Positions 41,070 to 51,401 of a DNA stretch of 64,000 nucleotides are shown piece by piece. Within the stretch, counting starts at the first letter, position 1; every line of letters begins with the position of its first letter. Origin of the DNA: Shinisaurus crocodilurus (Eukaryota > Chordata > Lepidosauria > Squamata > Shinisauridae); contig CM037878.1 of assembly GCA_021292165.1 (NCBI GenBank), positions 188,045,118-188,109,117 on the forward strand, written 5' to 3'. The notes under the pieces were generated by a model. The model saw only the letters and a list, made by a program, of their open reading frames with translations. It did no database searches and was not told the origin of the DNA. Both the position numbers and the translations under genes were made by a program.

Positions 41070-41457
41070 TAGGGTAGCCATGTGTCTTCTTTCACATAGG
41101 ACACTCCTCTATTTGAAGGGCTGTCCTCTGTTTTGAAGGCGACCTCTGTTTGAAGGGCTGTCCAGTCCAAGTCCTGTTTAAAGATAGAGAACCATCAGAA
41201 GGAAGAGCTGAGCCATGAAGTTGCCCATCAACAGCACTTGGACAGCAGACCGGGCATAGGTCATCTGGCCATAATCTTCTACGCTATAGCAAGATGTATG
41301 CTATCTCTATTTAAATTAGAACAACAATAATTTCTAAATTTGTGTTGATACATATAAATTAGCATATGTACATTTAATGCAAATTGATATCCTCTTCTGT
41401 CATCTTTTTTTGGTGATGCATTTCCTCTTTCTTGGCGATACATAAATGGCTGCCCTA
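41070..41457 (+). mobile_element. R2 repeat, complete 388-bp copy with inverted ends
   Basis: The ends TAGGGTAGCCATGTGTC and ACATAAATGGCTGCCCTA are inverted repeats. The flanks CTTTAGGC and TTTTAGGT match at 6 of 8 bases. The interior motifs match the copies at 29395 and 30470. The ends also resemble those of 53586-53735 (TAGGGTGGCCAG), so R2 may be a larger member of that DNA-transposon family. No protein is encoded. Confidence 0.65.
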
Positions 41458-41503
41458 TTTTAGGTGCTGGACCTTGTACTTTTGCCGCAGCACACTTCAG
41501 CGT

Positions 41504-41718
41504 GAGCCAGTGTGATGTAGTGGTTAGAGTGCTAGACTGAGACTTGGGTGATCTGGGTTCTAGTCTCCACTTGGCGGTGAAGCTCGCTCACTGAGTAACT
41601 TTGGGCCTGTCACTGACTCTCAGCCTAACCTACCTCACAGGCTTGTTGTGAGGATAAAATGGAGAGGAGAAGGATAAAATGGTGAGGGGACGTAAGCCAC
41701 CTTGGGTTTCTTGCAATA
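41504..41718 (+). mobile_element. Sauria SINE
   Basis: The head is GAGCCAGTGTGATGTAGTGG, followed by GATCTGGGTTCTAGTCTCC, GTGAAGCTCGCTCACTGAGT and TTGTTGTGAGGATAAAATGG. GGATAAAATGG is duplicated near 41655-41680. It ends at CACCTTGGGTTTCTTGCA without the usual long tail. Confidence 0.9.
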
Positions 41719-41727
41719 CATGAACAC

Positions 41728-41990
41728 CATTAAAATCATAATTCTAAAATTATAAATATACAATAAAATGCAATAAAACCATTACTACAACACCAGAAAA
41801 CAGGTAAAACACTGTATACTCCCAAAGCATGTACAAATAAATACACCTTAACTGGTACCTGAATGACAACAGCATGTGGGACAGCCAAATCTCTACTGGA
41901 AGGGAGTTCCAGAGTGGGGGTGCCACCACCAAGAAGGCTCTGCCACATGTGGTGGTCCCACAGGCCACATTCCTCAAGGGCACACAATCA
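41728..41990 (-). mobile_element. L2 LINE 3' end
   Basis: The minus strand reads GRAFLVVAPPLWNSLPVEIW (A-P-P-L-W-N-S-L-P is the L2/CR1-type C-terminal motif). A 3' UTR with TTTACCTGTTTTCTGGTGTT follows. Confidence 0.7.
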
Positions 41991-42054
41991 AAGCCTCTCT
42001 AGCTGATGATTTGTTAAGAACATCATTCAAGCACACAACATCTGTGTGTAAAAA

Positions 42055-42172
42055 GAGCCAGTGTGGTATAGTGTGGTATTGTTGTGTGAGGATAAAATGG
42101 AGAGGAGGATGAGGATGTAAGCTGCCTTGGGTTCCTGGCAGGAAAAAAGGCAGGATATAAATATAAATAAAT
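42055..42172 (+). mobile_element. Sauria SINE with internal deletion
   Basis: The head GAGCCAGTGTGGTATAGTG is fused directly to TGTGTGAGGATAAAATGGAG, then GCTGCCTTGGGTTCCTGGCA and a ATAAATATAAATAAATT tail. The B box and body are missing. Confidence 0.88.
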
Positions 42173-42539
42173 TCTAAGTTGTTTCTATTTATGGATTTCA
42201 ACAGAAAATCTTTTAGTTTCCTAAGTACATATTAATTGGTTCAATCCAATGTTACCTGGGCTGACTCCTGCTTGTGCAACAGGAGTTTCTCTTCCCCTCC
42301 TCCTTCCTACAGCCCCCCTTGCACCCCAAATCTCATCTGGAAAGTGTTGCAGTGGGGAGGGGAAATTCAATCTGCCAGTGGTGTCTGTTCTGCTGGCAGA
42401 AGAACACCATTGGATACAACCCTATGATTTTGTAGCCAGGTAGGCCCGCAGAATGAGGGGCACAAAACAGGAGACAAGTGATTATACTGTTATGGTAGGC
42501 TAGGAGTAGGCATCGATTAATCTGTAAGATTTGCTTTCT
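42173..42539. other. Unassigned DNA
   Basis: Nothing is recognised. Confidence 0.4.
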
Positions 42540-42965
42540 CCTACATTCAATTTATTTAAATCTCAAGTTCTTCCTATCCCAAATTTGGGGAAATTTGTGA
42601 ATGCTGGTAAATCCATGTCAAAAACAAACTGAAATGAAATTCTCATTTGCACCAGCCAAATTCAATAGGTCCAGCTATCCCATGATGTACCTGCCTGCAA
42701 TATAGCCATAAAAGATGAGAAGGAAGCCAGTCAGAAAAGAAAGAAAGAAAGAAAGAAAGAAGTGGCAACCCTAATTCAGCACAGGGCTTCAACTCCATAC
42801 TTGTAAGAGTTAATCACTCAAAGTCCTGGGCCTGGATAGATGAATTTTCAGTTTCTCCCAAATTTGAATTTTTTTAAACCTTTCTATCCGAAATATGAAG
42901 AAATGTGCACATTGTGGTAAATTCTTTTCAAAAATGAACTGAAATGCAATTTTCACCCATTCCCT
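42540..42965. repeat. Dispersed repeat R1, copy 2, with direct repeats at both ends
   Basis: The core motifs match copies 1 and 3: AATTCAATAGGTCCAGCTAT, CATGATGTACCTGCCTGCAA, AGCCAGTCAGAAAAG and GTGGCAACCCTAATT. The start and end carry a repeated block of about 80 bases: GTAAATCC...ACTGAAATGAAATTCTCA and GTAAATTC...ACTGAAATGCAATTTTCACC. A GAAA microsatellite (42737-42763) lies within. Confidence 0.6.
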
Positions 42966-43239
42966 AGCTGGGAGTCGTCCCTACCTGTCCAGTCATCCAT
43001 CATCCCAAAGAATTCTATGATGTCAGCTGTTGACCACAACACTCCTGGCAGTTGTGGGCTTGTGGCCATGAGGATATGAGCAGCTTGCCGGCATGGGTTG
43101 TCAGGCAACAGAGGAGGAAGTAGAACATAGAATTCCTCCACATCTGTGGACTCTGCAATGTAGCATCCAATTTGGCTGGGCTGAGGCCACTGTCAGATGC
43201 TACTAGATGGGAGCTGAAAGACATGGCTGCTGCCTATGC
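42966..43239. other. Unassigned DNA
   Basis: Nothing is recognised. Confidence 0.4.
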
Positions 43240-43323
43240 CAGTGTCCTCCAACCTTGGGTCCCCAGATGTTTTTGGCCTACAACTCCCAGCATGCCCCAG
43301 CCAGCGTAGCTTGGAGAACACTG
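43240..43323. mobile_element. 84-bp hAT MITE (CAGTGTTCTCCAA family) with 7/8 target duplication
   Basis: It begins CAGTGTCCTCCAACCTTGGG and ends GCTTGGAGAACACTG. The flanks are GCCTATGC (43232-43239) and CCCTATGC (43324-43331). The internal TACAACTCCCAGCATGCCC is shared with 17468 and, in part, 22407. Confidence 0.82.
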
Positions 43324-44326
43324 CCCTATGCTCTCTCATCACTCCTAGGAAATCCAGTTTTGGTTCCTGCGGTAGCCCATTTGAAGGACTATTCTCAATG
43401 GGAAAAATGACATATCTACACGTTGTCAATAATATCAGTGAAACAACTCCACCTGAATAGGTTCTGGATATGAGTAGATTTCTGGATAGGTTCTAGACAT
43501 GAGTTGTCCAAATCAAGTATGTAACTATCCCTTAGGCCCCAAGGTCAGAGTTACTGTTCCTCCTTTTGACCCCATGAATATCCAGAAAGACTGGTATGAG
43601 AGGTATGAGGTTGTGTGATGGTTATTTGCTCATGTCCTGTGTGCCACCCTCTTTTATTGGACCCAAGAGCTGCTGTACAGTTTAAAAGCTTACAGTATTT
43701 TCTTTGTTTCCCACCTGCCACGGACGTTCAAAGATAAGCAAAACTGGATGGTGGGATGAGGCATTCAAACAGCCAAGCCCAGATACGTATCATGTGCATG
43801 GGACTCTGGAAACAAAACTCTTGCTTGGATCTCTGGAAACTTCCTCTGAACCCACGTTTCCTATGGATAGTGCTGACTCTTACCTAGAGGAATGCCCGCC
43901 CCCCCCCCCCACAGGGACTTCTCTCTGCTAGCAAGAATTAATCTGTTCTAGTTTCCAAGGAAACTCAGACCCTAAATGGGTGATTTGCACTCCCAGTAAC
44001 CCCACTGAAATCAATAAAGTCTCTCATGATATAACTCAGCAGACAATTAAACCCCTAAGGATCTACCTTAATTTATACACGGAGGCATGATTTTCAACCA
44101 GCCTGCTCTTCAGGACCATCTCTATTGATCTGGGTTACCATCTCTGTCATTTAACTTTTCCTTAAGTAATGATTGACTCCTAGGCGGTTTCTTGAAACCT
44201 GAGCCTTCAATAATTTTCTCTTAGCACAGAATGTAATTATCTTCCCCCCCCAGCTGAACATCTTGAGATTGGTGAAGTGTACAATGATTGATATTGAACT
44301 GGCAGATTGCACACTAGGAACTTGGG
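43324..44326. other. Unassigned DNA
   Basis: There is a poly-C run near 43899-43912. No gene or repeat family is recognised. Confidence 0.4.
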
Positions 44327-44420
44327 GCTGGATCCAGATTTAATCATACTTATATTCGCTTAAGTCCCATTGATTTCAATGGGCCTACTCTCAGTATGAC
44401 TAAATTTGGATTCAATCCTT
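44327..44420. mobile_element. Short palindromic element (GGATTCAGACTTAGTCATA family)
   Basis: GGCTGGATCCAGATTTAATC and CAGTATGACTAAATTTGGAT form the inverted ends, and CCCATTGATTTCAATGGG is the self-complementary core. This is a shortened relative of 16005-16134. Confidence 0.7.
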
Positions 44421-44504
44421 AAATTGATAGAACTTTTGTCATTGGCTTCAGTGCAAACAGCAAGATGAGTAAACTCTCCCATTTCTGGACTCCCTAACAT
44501 TTCT

Positions 44505-44946
44505 CTAAATTTATTTATTTTACTTATTTACTTTTATTTATTATTACATTTATAACCTGCTTTCCCCATTCAGCCATGAAGCTCACTGGGTGACTTTGGG
44601 CCAGTCACTGCCTCTCAGCCTAACCTACTTCACAGGGTTGTTGTGAGGATAAAATGGAGAGGAAGAGGATTATGTAAGCCGCCTTGGGTTCCTTGAAGGA
44701 AAAAAAGGCGGGGTATAAATATAATAAAATAAATAAATACATAAATAAATAAATTACTTCCAATCAGCTCAAAGCAACACACATGCTTTTCCTCCCTTCC
44801 ATTTTATCCTCACAACAACCCTGTGAGGTAGGTTGGGCTGAGAGTCAGTGAGTGGCCCAAAGTTTCCCAGTGAGCTTCATGGCTGAATGGAGATTTGAAC
44901 CTGGGTCTCTCCAGCTCAACACTCTAGCCACTGCATCACATTTCTC
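44505..44946. mobile_element. Two Sauria SINEs, one nested in the other
   Basis: A plus-strand, 5'-truncated SINE (about 44566-44754: CCATGAAGCTCACTGGGTGA, GCCGCCTTGGGTTCCTTGAA, long AATAAATA tail) separates the two parts of a minus-strand SINE. The tail side of that SINE is at 44505-44565 and its body and head at 44755-44946 (CTCACAACAACCCTGTGAGG, CTTCATGGCTGAATGGAGAT). The minus-strand copy is therefore older. Confidence 0.8.
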
Positions 44947-45367
44947 TCAATTGGCATTGATGTGTTGAACAATGATTCTCATTTTCCCTATTTGTTTACT
45001 AGTTTCATTGGCTGATCTCAGTAAAGCTTATTCTATTTCACTTAAAAAGAATAATTTGACAGATTATGTATAGTGGCTAAGAGATGGAGCTATGAATCAG
45101 GGAGCACCCACTTTGGGCCTCACCTCTGCAGTGGGTCCACTAGTACAGGTGCCTTCGGCAGCCACTGTTTCTCAGCCTGCCTCCATGTCATCATAGATAG
45201 ATCACAATACTGATATATGCCTTACTGGTTACTAGAACGATTATGACAACATAATACATATGAAGCGCTTTGAACCTTTGAGTGTGCTACATAAATGCTA
45301 AATATTAGTAATTTCACAGTTTGGAAGAGGATCAGTGGGCTCAAGAGGGGCACGGTTGGAGGACTGA
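44947..45367. other. Unassigned DNA
   Basis: Nothing is recognised. Confidence 0.4.
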
Positions 45368-45611
45368 TTTTATTTTCATTTATTATTATGTTTATATCCT
45401 ACCTTTTTTCCTCCTGCAAGAAACCCAAGGCGTCTTACATGATCCTCCTGTCCATTTTATCCTCACAACAACCCTGTAAGGTAGGTTGGGCTGAGAGTCA
45501 GTGACTGGCCCAAAGTCACCCAGTGAACTTCATGGCTGAATGGGGACTAGAACCCGTCCCGGATCTCCCGAGTCCCCGTCCAACACTCTCACCACTACAC
45601 CACACTGGCTC
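45368..45611 (-). mobile_element. Sauria SINE, full-length
   Basis: In reverse orientation this shows the tail (TTTATTATTATGTTTATATC), GAAACCCAAGGCGTCTTACA, CCTCACAACAACCCTGTAAG, CCCAGTGAACTTCATGGCTG, and the tRNA-like head ending ACCACTACACCACACTGGCT. Both promoter boxes are present. Confidence 0.92.
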
Positions 45612-45854
45612 ATTCAAGAGAGGCTTACTCTGTGCTGATAATGACCACATCTCATGATGACTGTCTGGCTTTATTCCCATTTCATCCACATTTTACTGTG
45701 GTAGGCACTGCAGGGGGGGGGAACCCATGGTTTCCCACAGGTGTTTTTTTTTGTATTCTATTGTATTTGCCATTTGCTTTGATGTTGTTTCACATATTCC
45801 CATTTCTGGCACCACAAACCAGCATAGAGGCATATCTAAACCTTACAAATATTT
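45612..45854. other. Unassigned DNA
   Basis: A poly-G run lies near 45712. Nothing else is recognised. Confidence 0.4.
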
Positions 45855-46005
45855 ATTTACATATTTATTAACCTTCAAAGACCTCAGGGTTCATCCTCAC
45901 CCACTTTATCCTCACAACAATCCTGCAAGGGAGCTTTGGCTGAAATAGAGTGAATGGCCCAAGGTCATCCAAGGAGCTTCATGCCCAGGTAGTCCTGGTA
46001 CTAGG
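45855..46005 (-). mobile_element. Diverged SINE related to Sauria SINE
   Basis: CACTTTATCCTCACAACAAT, AAGGTCATCCAAGGAGCTTC and ATTTATTAACCTTCAAAGAC follow the Sauria SINE order in reverse, but with many changes. The head is only partly visible. Confidence 0.6.
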
Positions 46006-46024
46006 CGGGATTGCATAGACTGAT

Positions 46025-46120
46025 CTATGAGGAGTTGGTGGGTGGAAAGTCCCATGTTGTGCCAGGGGTTGGACTACTTGGCCTTCTAGTCTCTTCCAAT
46101 GTTGTTGTGATTCTATGGGC
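46025..46120 (+). mobile_element. CR1 LINE 3' terminus fragment
   Basis: GCCAGGGGTTGGACTACTTG, then GCCTTCTAGTCTCTTCCAAT and TTGTGATTCTATGGG is the CR1 3' end. Confidence 0.7.
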
Positions 46121-46480
46121 GGGTTCACAGGGTTAGCCACCTACAGTGTATGCTTAATAAGATAAGAGCTTGCGTGCATGCATGATGAGCACCAGGAATA
46201 TGATGTGATGTTTATGAGGTGTATGTGTGTACATACAGATATGAAAATATACCACCAACTTACTGTGATCCTTTAATTCTAGTTTGGGAGATGGAAGGAT
46301 TGCAGAAATTGTCATGCTCTCATACATGCTGCATACAGTCTGATGCACAATTTGCCTCCTAGGTGCAAGGGCAGTCATACGTACATGTTTATGCCCCACT
46401 ACACTGGATCACTGGTGATGCAAACCTGTGGTAATTTGTCTTCTTCCCCTTGGCCTTTCGGGGACTGTGAAGATATTGGA
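46121..46480. other. Unassigned DNA
   Basis: Nothing is recognised. Confidence 0.4.
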
Positions 46481-46617
46481 CAGCTTTCGCCAAGCTGGTA
46501 CCCTCCAGATGTTTTGGACTTCCAACTTCCATCAACCCCAGCCCCCATAGAAAATAGTCAGGAACTCTGGGAGTTGTAGTCCTAAACATCTGGAGGGCAC
46601 CACATAGGGGAAGGCTG
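46481..46617. mobile_element. Palindromic hAT-like MITE with 7/8 target duplication
   Basis: It begins CAGCTTTCGCCAAGCTGGTA and ends GGCACCACATAGGGGAAGGCTG. The left ACCCTCCAGATGTTTTGGAC arm is mirrored at the right by GTCCTAAACATCTGGAGGGC. The flanks are ATATTGGA (46473-46480) and ATATGGGA (46618-46625). Confidence 0.82.
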
Positions 46618-46779
46618 ATATGGGAAGTTGCTGATGGGCAGGAAAATTTTGGTTTTCACATTGAAATTGCAAGAACTCCCGAATAAAATTCTGTTTACAA
46701 ATAGCAATGGATAGTCAACTCTTCACCCTGCAATTTGTGAGCGGGTGAGGATATTTAGGAATGCTAAAAGCCTGTCAAA

Positions 46780-46886
46780 CACCAAATGATCAGAGCTCAG
46801 GGGAAAGGTGGCGGGGCCATCTAGGGCTGGATTAGGACCCTAGGAGGGCTGGATTTGGCCACTAGGCCTGAGGTTCTGCACCCCTG
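46780..46886 (+). mobile_element. 3' part of a hAT-like MITE (CAGGGGTGGGGAA family)
   Basis: CAAATGATCAGAGCTCAGGG, GCTGGATTTGGCCACTAGGC and CTGAGGTTCTGCACCCCTG match the right third of 32568-32911 and 61350-61704. Confidence 0.7.
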
Positions 46887-47890
46887 AATTAGAGGGTGGT
46901 GCTTCCATATCCTACATAGTTCTTGGTCCCTCCCTTGACTAGCAGAAGTGCCTGCTGAGCCGAGTTCCAGGGCCTTGTTTGCTGCCTCTTGGTCTGTCTC
47001 TATATTTGTACATTAACTCATCTTCAAGATTTAAGTGAATAATATTTTATGTAAAAGACTTAATTCCTTTGTGGTTCAAACTGTCATTAAGCCTGATTAT
47101 TCCACTACATTATTAGCTTAGTCAGAGAGGCAGAAGGGAAAAACACATTGTCCTTTGACAAGAAGGGTGGGCTGGTGGTGGAGAAGAGATTGCATAACAA
47201 AAGACAGAGTTAATCCTACTTCTGCTTGTCTGTATTTATCACTGTAATGTCGTGCACTTTGCTGAAGTTACCTTGAGTTTTTGTCTCGGTAACCGAGGGC
47301 AGAATTTGGCCTACGCTGTGTATAAAATCTGCATCTCCGTTGTTGTTATGGCAACCAACACTTGAAAAATGATACAAAGCAAAGACAAGGACTGTTCCGA
47401 TTGACATGTTTTCAGAGGTGAGAAGGAATCTCCTGCCATTGGTACATTTTCAGACGATGATGGGTTTTGTGGGGAAATGTCACTCAATGGGTTGATGCAA
47501 TTAAACCTGGACCTTGCTATAGCCGTTTTGCTGCTTGGACATTCTGATAGTTGGGGAGCAAATGGGATGACAGAGGTGGCCTCCTATTATGAAATGAGAT
47601 GGGCTAGGATGGGTCACTTGAAGTCATAGGAGAAAACAAAGAGACACTGCTGTATTCTCATTTATTTCTGGAACAGCTGCCTTCCAACAGAACTAATCAA
47701 CATAAAACAAAAGCCACAAGGGTGACATCTAGAAGAAAGCTCTATTTTTAGTTTTTCCAGCTACATGGAACTAGAAGGGCCTCCCCCCACCGTCCACCAC
47801 CAATGAAAACATTACACCACCCAAGTTGAACTCCCTTTGATATTTATGTATTTGCAATGCTGAGGGACATATCATTAAGATAAGTTCAGG
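46887..47890. other. Unassigned DNA, single-copy-looking
   Basis: No repeat or gene family is recognised. Confidence 0.45.
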
Positions 47891-48017
47891 CCCAATCCTA
47901 TGCATATTTAGACAGGAAAAAGGTCTACAGCTCCCGGCATGCCCCAGCCAGCATGGCTGTTTGGGGCATGCCAGGAGTCGTAGGCCTTTTTTCTGTCTAA
48001 ACATGCATAGGATTGGG
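47891..48017. mobile_element. Palindromic MITE (CCCAATCCTATGCAT family)
   Basis: CCCAATCCTATGCATATTTA at the left end is mirrored by TAAACATGCATAGGATTGGG at the right (one difference). The centre has CAGCTCCCGGCATGCCCCAG against a near inverse, GGGGCATGCCAGGAGTCG. A relative is at 59365-59489. Confidence 0.85.
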
Positions 48018-48465
48018 TCCTTACATATGCAACTTGCTCATTATTGATTTTCTGACGTAGGCAGAGTTGACTTTTGGCATCCAGTAAGTACGGGCTACGG
48101 GGCTGTAGGCTGTCTGAATGGAGGAACTAGCAAACATGAAAGGAGACCATTTGGTCAAGCAACTCAATGTCTAGTTCTTGCCCTGAAGAGCTGATCATCT
48201 AAGATCTTGATCTAAGAGCTACCGCTTGCGCCAGACTGTGCTTATTATGGCATACGACATATTGCATTTGTACGTACATGCTATTCCCATGGCTAAATGA
48301 GGACTTGACTTCCTGGAATAGTAACGAGATGGCTGAATTTAGCGAGAATGGCTGAATTTAACGAGAATGGCTGAATGGTAACAAGATGGCTGAATTTAGG
48401 CTGAGGCTCACTAGAGCCAAGCCTCTACGTCTCCTATGTATGCCAGAACTCAACCTAATAAAATG
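48018..48465. other. Unassigned DNA with a short tandem duplication
   Basis: GATGGCTGAATTTAGCGAGA-like units of about 20 bases repeat three to four times at 48328-48400. Nothing else is recognised. Confidence 0.5.
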
Positions 48466-48678
48466 CAGGCAGTCCCCGGGTTAAGAACATCTGACTTACG
48501 GACAACTCGTACTTACGAACGAACTTCCGGGTTCCCCGGCTCTACATCATTTACGTAGAGTATAGCGTAGTATGCGTGTAAATGCCGTATACTACGCTAT
48601 ACTGTTCCGACGTACATACAGATGCAACTTAAATACATTCTTAAGAACGGATCTCGTTCGTAACCCGGGCACTGCCTG
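48466..48678. mobile_element. 213-bp MITE with inverted ends and an internal 15-bp hairpin
   Basis: CAGGCAGTCCCCGGGTTAAG at the left end and CGTAACCCGGGCACTGCCTG at the right are inverted repeats. Inside, AGTATAGCGTAGTAT (48559-48573) is the exact inverse of 48589-48603. ACTTACGAACGAACTTCC and similar words recall a widespread vertebrate MITE, but I cannot name it. No clear target duplication was found. Confidence 0.85.
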
Positions 48679-48769
48679 TACAAAGTAAGAAGAGATTAAA
48701 GGGCCCTTGAGTAAGTGCAGAATGCATTTCTCTCACCACTGGGTAAATACAGAGCATGGTCACAAAAGG

Positions 48770-49205
48770 CTTGAAGGGGAAGTTCTTTCTCTCCCCAAAA
48801 TGAAGAACTTTGCGGACGTTGATGAATTCTTGTCAAAACCCAACTGAAACGAAACTCTCACCCATCTGCAACAGCCAAATTCAATAGGTCCAGTTATTCC
48901 CACCATGGAGAGGACCATGATGTACCCGCCTGCCAAATAGAGGTTAAAGATGAGGAGCTTGTCAGAAAAAAAGAGGTGGCAACCCCAATTAAGCACTAAC
49001 ATGAATACACACGGATTCAAACCCAGATTTTTTAAGAGCTAAGTACTCAAAGCCCTGGGCCTGTATGGACAAATCTATCAGTTTTGGTTTCTCCCACATT
49101 TGAATGTTTTAAATCTCTAGTTCTTCTTGTCTCAAATAGGGTGAAATTTTGGCAAATTCTTATCAAAATGGAACTGAAATGAAATTCTCACCCATCCCTA
49201 CGAGA
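48770..49205. repeat. Dispersed repeat R1, copy 3, with direct repeats at both ends
   Basis: The core motifs are CAAATTCAATAGGTCCAGTT, GGACCATGATGTACCCGCCT and AAGAGGTGGCAACCCCAATT. A block of about 80 bases occurs at both ends in the same orientation: start GAATTCTTGTCAAAACCCAA, CTGAAACGAAACTCTCACCC; end AAATTCTTATCAAAATGGAA, CTGAAATGAAATTCTCACCC. No known family is recognised. Confidence 0.65.
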
Positions 49206-50469
49206 GGCTGCAGCAACCCTACTATGGCTAAAGTCTCCGAACATCCATGATTCCCCAATTTGTCAAGTCAATTTCTCTTCTGACTTTGCCATCCATGGTG
49301 TTTGCAGTGTTCTTCCCAACTCTGAGTTATTACCAGATGTGATAAGCAGAGCCTTCACTTAATTACATAATAAAATGATTAACGCACTCCCACGATACTA
49401 CCTCTGATACCTCCTCCTCCTATTTTGACAAAGATTGATGGGAAAATTGCATTCCGAGCCCTTAACGAAATTATGCCGTGCACTCATTGTTTGCATTCTT
49501 CATTTCTAGAGAATAGGATGCACTGAGGCTGTCTAGAAATGCCACCCTCTCAGCTGAAGGCTCTTCCCCAAATTGCCCCTTTAATGGCAGTTTGATGTGC
49601 AGCAATTAGCAGGTGGTAATGTCGAAGGTCATGTGCTCAATAGCATCCCCAGCCTATCATATAAACCTCTGTTAAAGGCAACAGGGTAGGCCCATTAATG
49701 ATTTTATTTTATTTTGATGTTTGTGGCCAGTTGACAAGGTAGCCCTACTTAATTGTCAGATTGCAGAACAGCACTAATTGTCAGAGGGGGGGGGACTTGT
49801 TCACATTGTGGATTTGCAGTGAATAGTTTAGTTCATTGTTTCATCGCTTGTCCTGCGTAGGTCCCATGTGAGTGAGGCTCTCCATGCTCCGCACTCCGCG
49901 GTCCCCAATAGCAGTTACGTCACTTGTCAGCATCCCAGGATTTATGACTGACACGTCTCCCTTACATTGCATTACAATTAGGAATGTCTGAGGAATTCCA
50001 ACTTCCCCTCCTTCACCTAAAATGATACACCGTATCTATTTTCTGTTTTTATACGGGCTTTAAGAGTGGAGTTGGTAATACACATTTTGGCTTCCCCGTT
50101 CCCAAATGCATTACTGGGGTACGCTTTCAAGGGCTGGTTACTGTAAGGCTTGGGCATTACAGCAACTGCCTGAAGGTGCTCCCTTGTGCTTTTTAGAAGT
50201 AGGTATCACCACCGTTCATCTTTCTTTGCAAACCCCGATAATCAGCTTTTGCACATCACACCAAAATGCTACCACTTAGTAGAAAGGACACAATTGAATT
50301 ATAAATGTGATTTCTCACAGCTAGAAGCACTTCAGTTTCTGATTTCATCAGCCAATTAAGGATATAGATGAGAGTCTAGCAGGTTTTATTTACTGAATAA
50401 TGCTTTTTCATTTGAGTCCTACAAAGCAATTATAATCGTGATGGAATAAGAATGGCATGGTTTATATTA
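49206..50469. other. Unassigned DNA, single-copy-looking
   Basis: No repeat or protein family is recognised. A poly-G run lies near 49785. Comparison with other squamates would show whether any part is conserved. Confidence 0.45.
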
Positions 50470-50570
50470 AGGCTGCAACCCCCTATGCACACTGACTTGG
50501 AATTAAGTCCCATTTAACTCAATGGTGCTTACATCTGAGTATACGTACACAGAATCAGGCTGCAAAAATA
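50470..50570. repeat. Diverged palindromic repeat (AAGTCCCATTT...family)
   Basis: GGCTGCAACCCCCTATGCAC and the inverted ACAGAATCAGGCTGCA bracket TTAAGTCCCATTTAACTCAA, wording close to 53387-53525. Confidence 0.5.
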
Positions 50571-50616
50571 TGAGCGGGCCTGCCATTCTAGAGTTACAGC
50601 CCAGTCCTATCCACGG

Positions 50617-50975
50617 GCCAGTGTGGTGGGAGTGTTGGCCATGGAGGGAGACTCAGGTTCAAATCCATACTCAGCCAGGAACCTCACTGGGTGACTTTGG
50701 ACTAGGCTCTTAACCAGTGGAGGCTGGCAGCTCCAATGTCAGTGGGGCACTGTATCCACTCTGGATGCTAGTCTGAACTTTAAAGGAACCATCCATGGTG
50801 CTGAATCCCAGTCCCAAATTGGTCCAGATTGTGCAGATTGAAACCCAGAGTGGATACACTAACATTGGATCCACCAGCCTTCACAACAGGGTTGTTGTGA
50901 GGATATCATCATGCAGAGTGAACTATACAGACAGCTCTGAGATTACAAGGGGAAAGTGTAGGAAATAAATTTTAA
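50617..50975 (+). mobile_element. Sauria SINE interrupted by a hAT-like MITE
   Basis: The head and body are at 50617-50714 (GGGCCAGTGTGGTGGGAGTG, CAGGAACCTCACTGGGTGAC). The 3' part is at 50887-50975 (CAGGGTTGTTGTGAGGATAT) and is diverged. The MITE at 50715-50886 lies between. Confidence 0.75.
50715..50886. mobile_element. hAT-like MITE (CAGTGGAGGCTG family), third copy
   Basis: It begins CAGTGGAGGCTGGCAGCTCC and ends CACCAGCCTTCAC. The interior has CTTTAAAGGAACCATCCATG and other words shared with 10829 and 30930. The right end is decayed and no clear target duplication is left. Confidence 0.82.
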
Positions 50976-51040
50976 AATGTGCCCTCAGTGTCTCACACTC
51001 AGTTCAGTATGGCTTGTGTGTCTGTAAACAGGCTTAGAAT

Positions 51041-51206
51041 CAGGACCGGTGCAAGGCAGTTTGGTGCCCTAGGCAAGATCAGATATTTAGTGCCCCCCCT
51101 TCCCACTTGAGAGCGCTGTATTTTTTTTTCAAGGCGTTTCTGGCGCCCCCTTTAGCCATGCGCCCTAGGCGGCTGCCTAGTTGGCCTAATGGTAGCACCG
51201 GCCCTG
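51041..51206. mobile_element. 166-bp hAT MITE (CAGGACCGGTGC family) with perfect 8-bp target duplication
   Basis: It begins CAGGACCGGTGCAAGGCAGT and ends GGTAGCACCGGCCCTG. CTTAGAAT flanks it exactly (51033-51040 and 51207-51214). The inner GTGCCCTAGGCAAG is mirrored by GCGCCCTAGGCGGC-type sequence. Only one copy was seen in this window. Confidence 0.92.
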
Positions 51207-51289
51207 CTTAGAATGGCAGTTTAATGATGGAAAATATTGCCTGCAATCCAAAGGATCTGTTTACGCTTGTGTAAGAAAACTGAATATCA

Positions 51290-51401
51290 AGGGCAGGGAA
51301 CCTGTGACCCTTCAGATGTTGCTGGATTCCAACTCCCATCAGCCCCAGCCAGCGTGAATTATAGTCCAACATCATCTGGAATCCACAGGTTCCCTTCCTT
51401 G
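51290..51401. mobile_element. Palindromic hAT-like MITE
   Basis: AGGGCAGGGAACCTGTGACC, CTTCAGATGTTGCTGGATTC and CAACTCCCATCAGCCCCAGC are mirrored by ATCATCTGGAATCCACAGGT and TCCCTTCCTTG. Same wording as 55467-55601. Confidence 0.7.
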
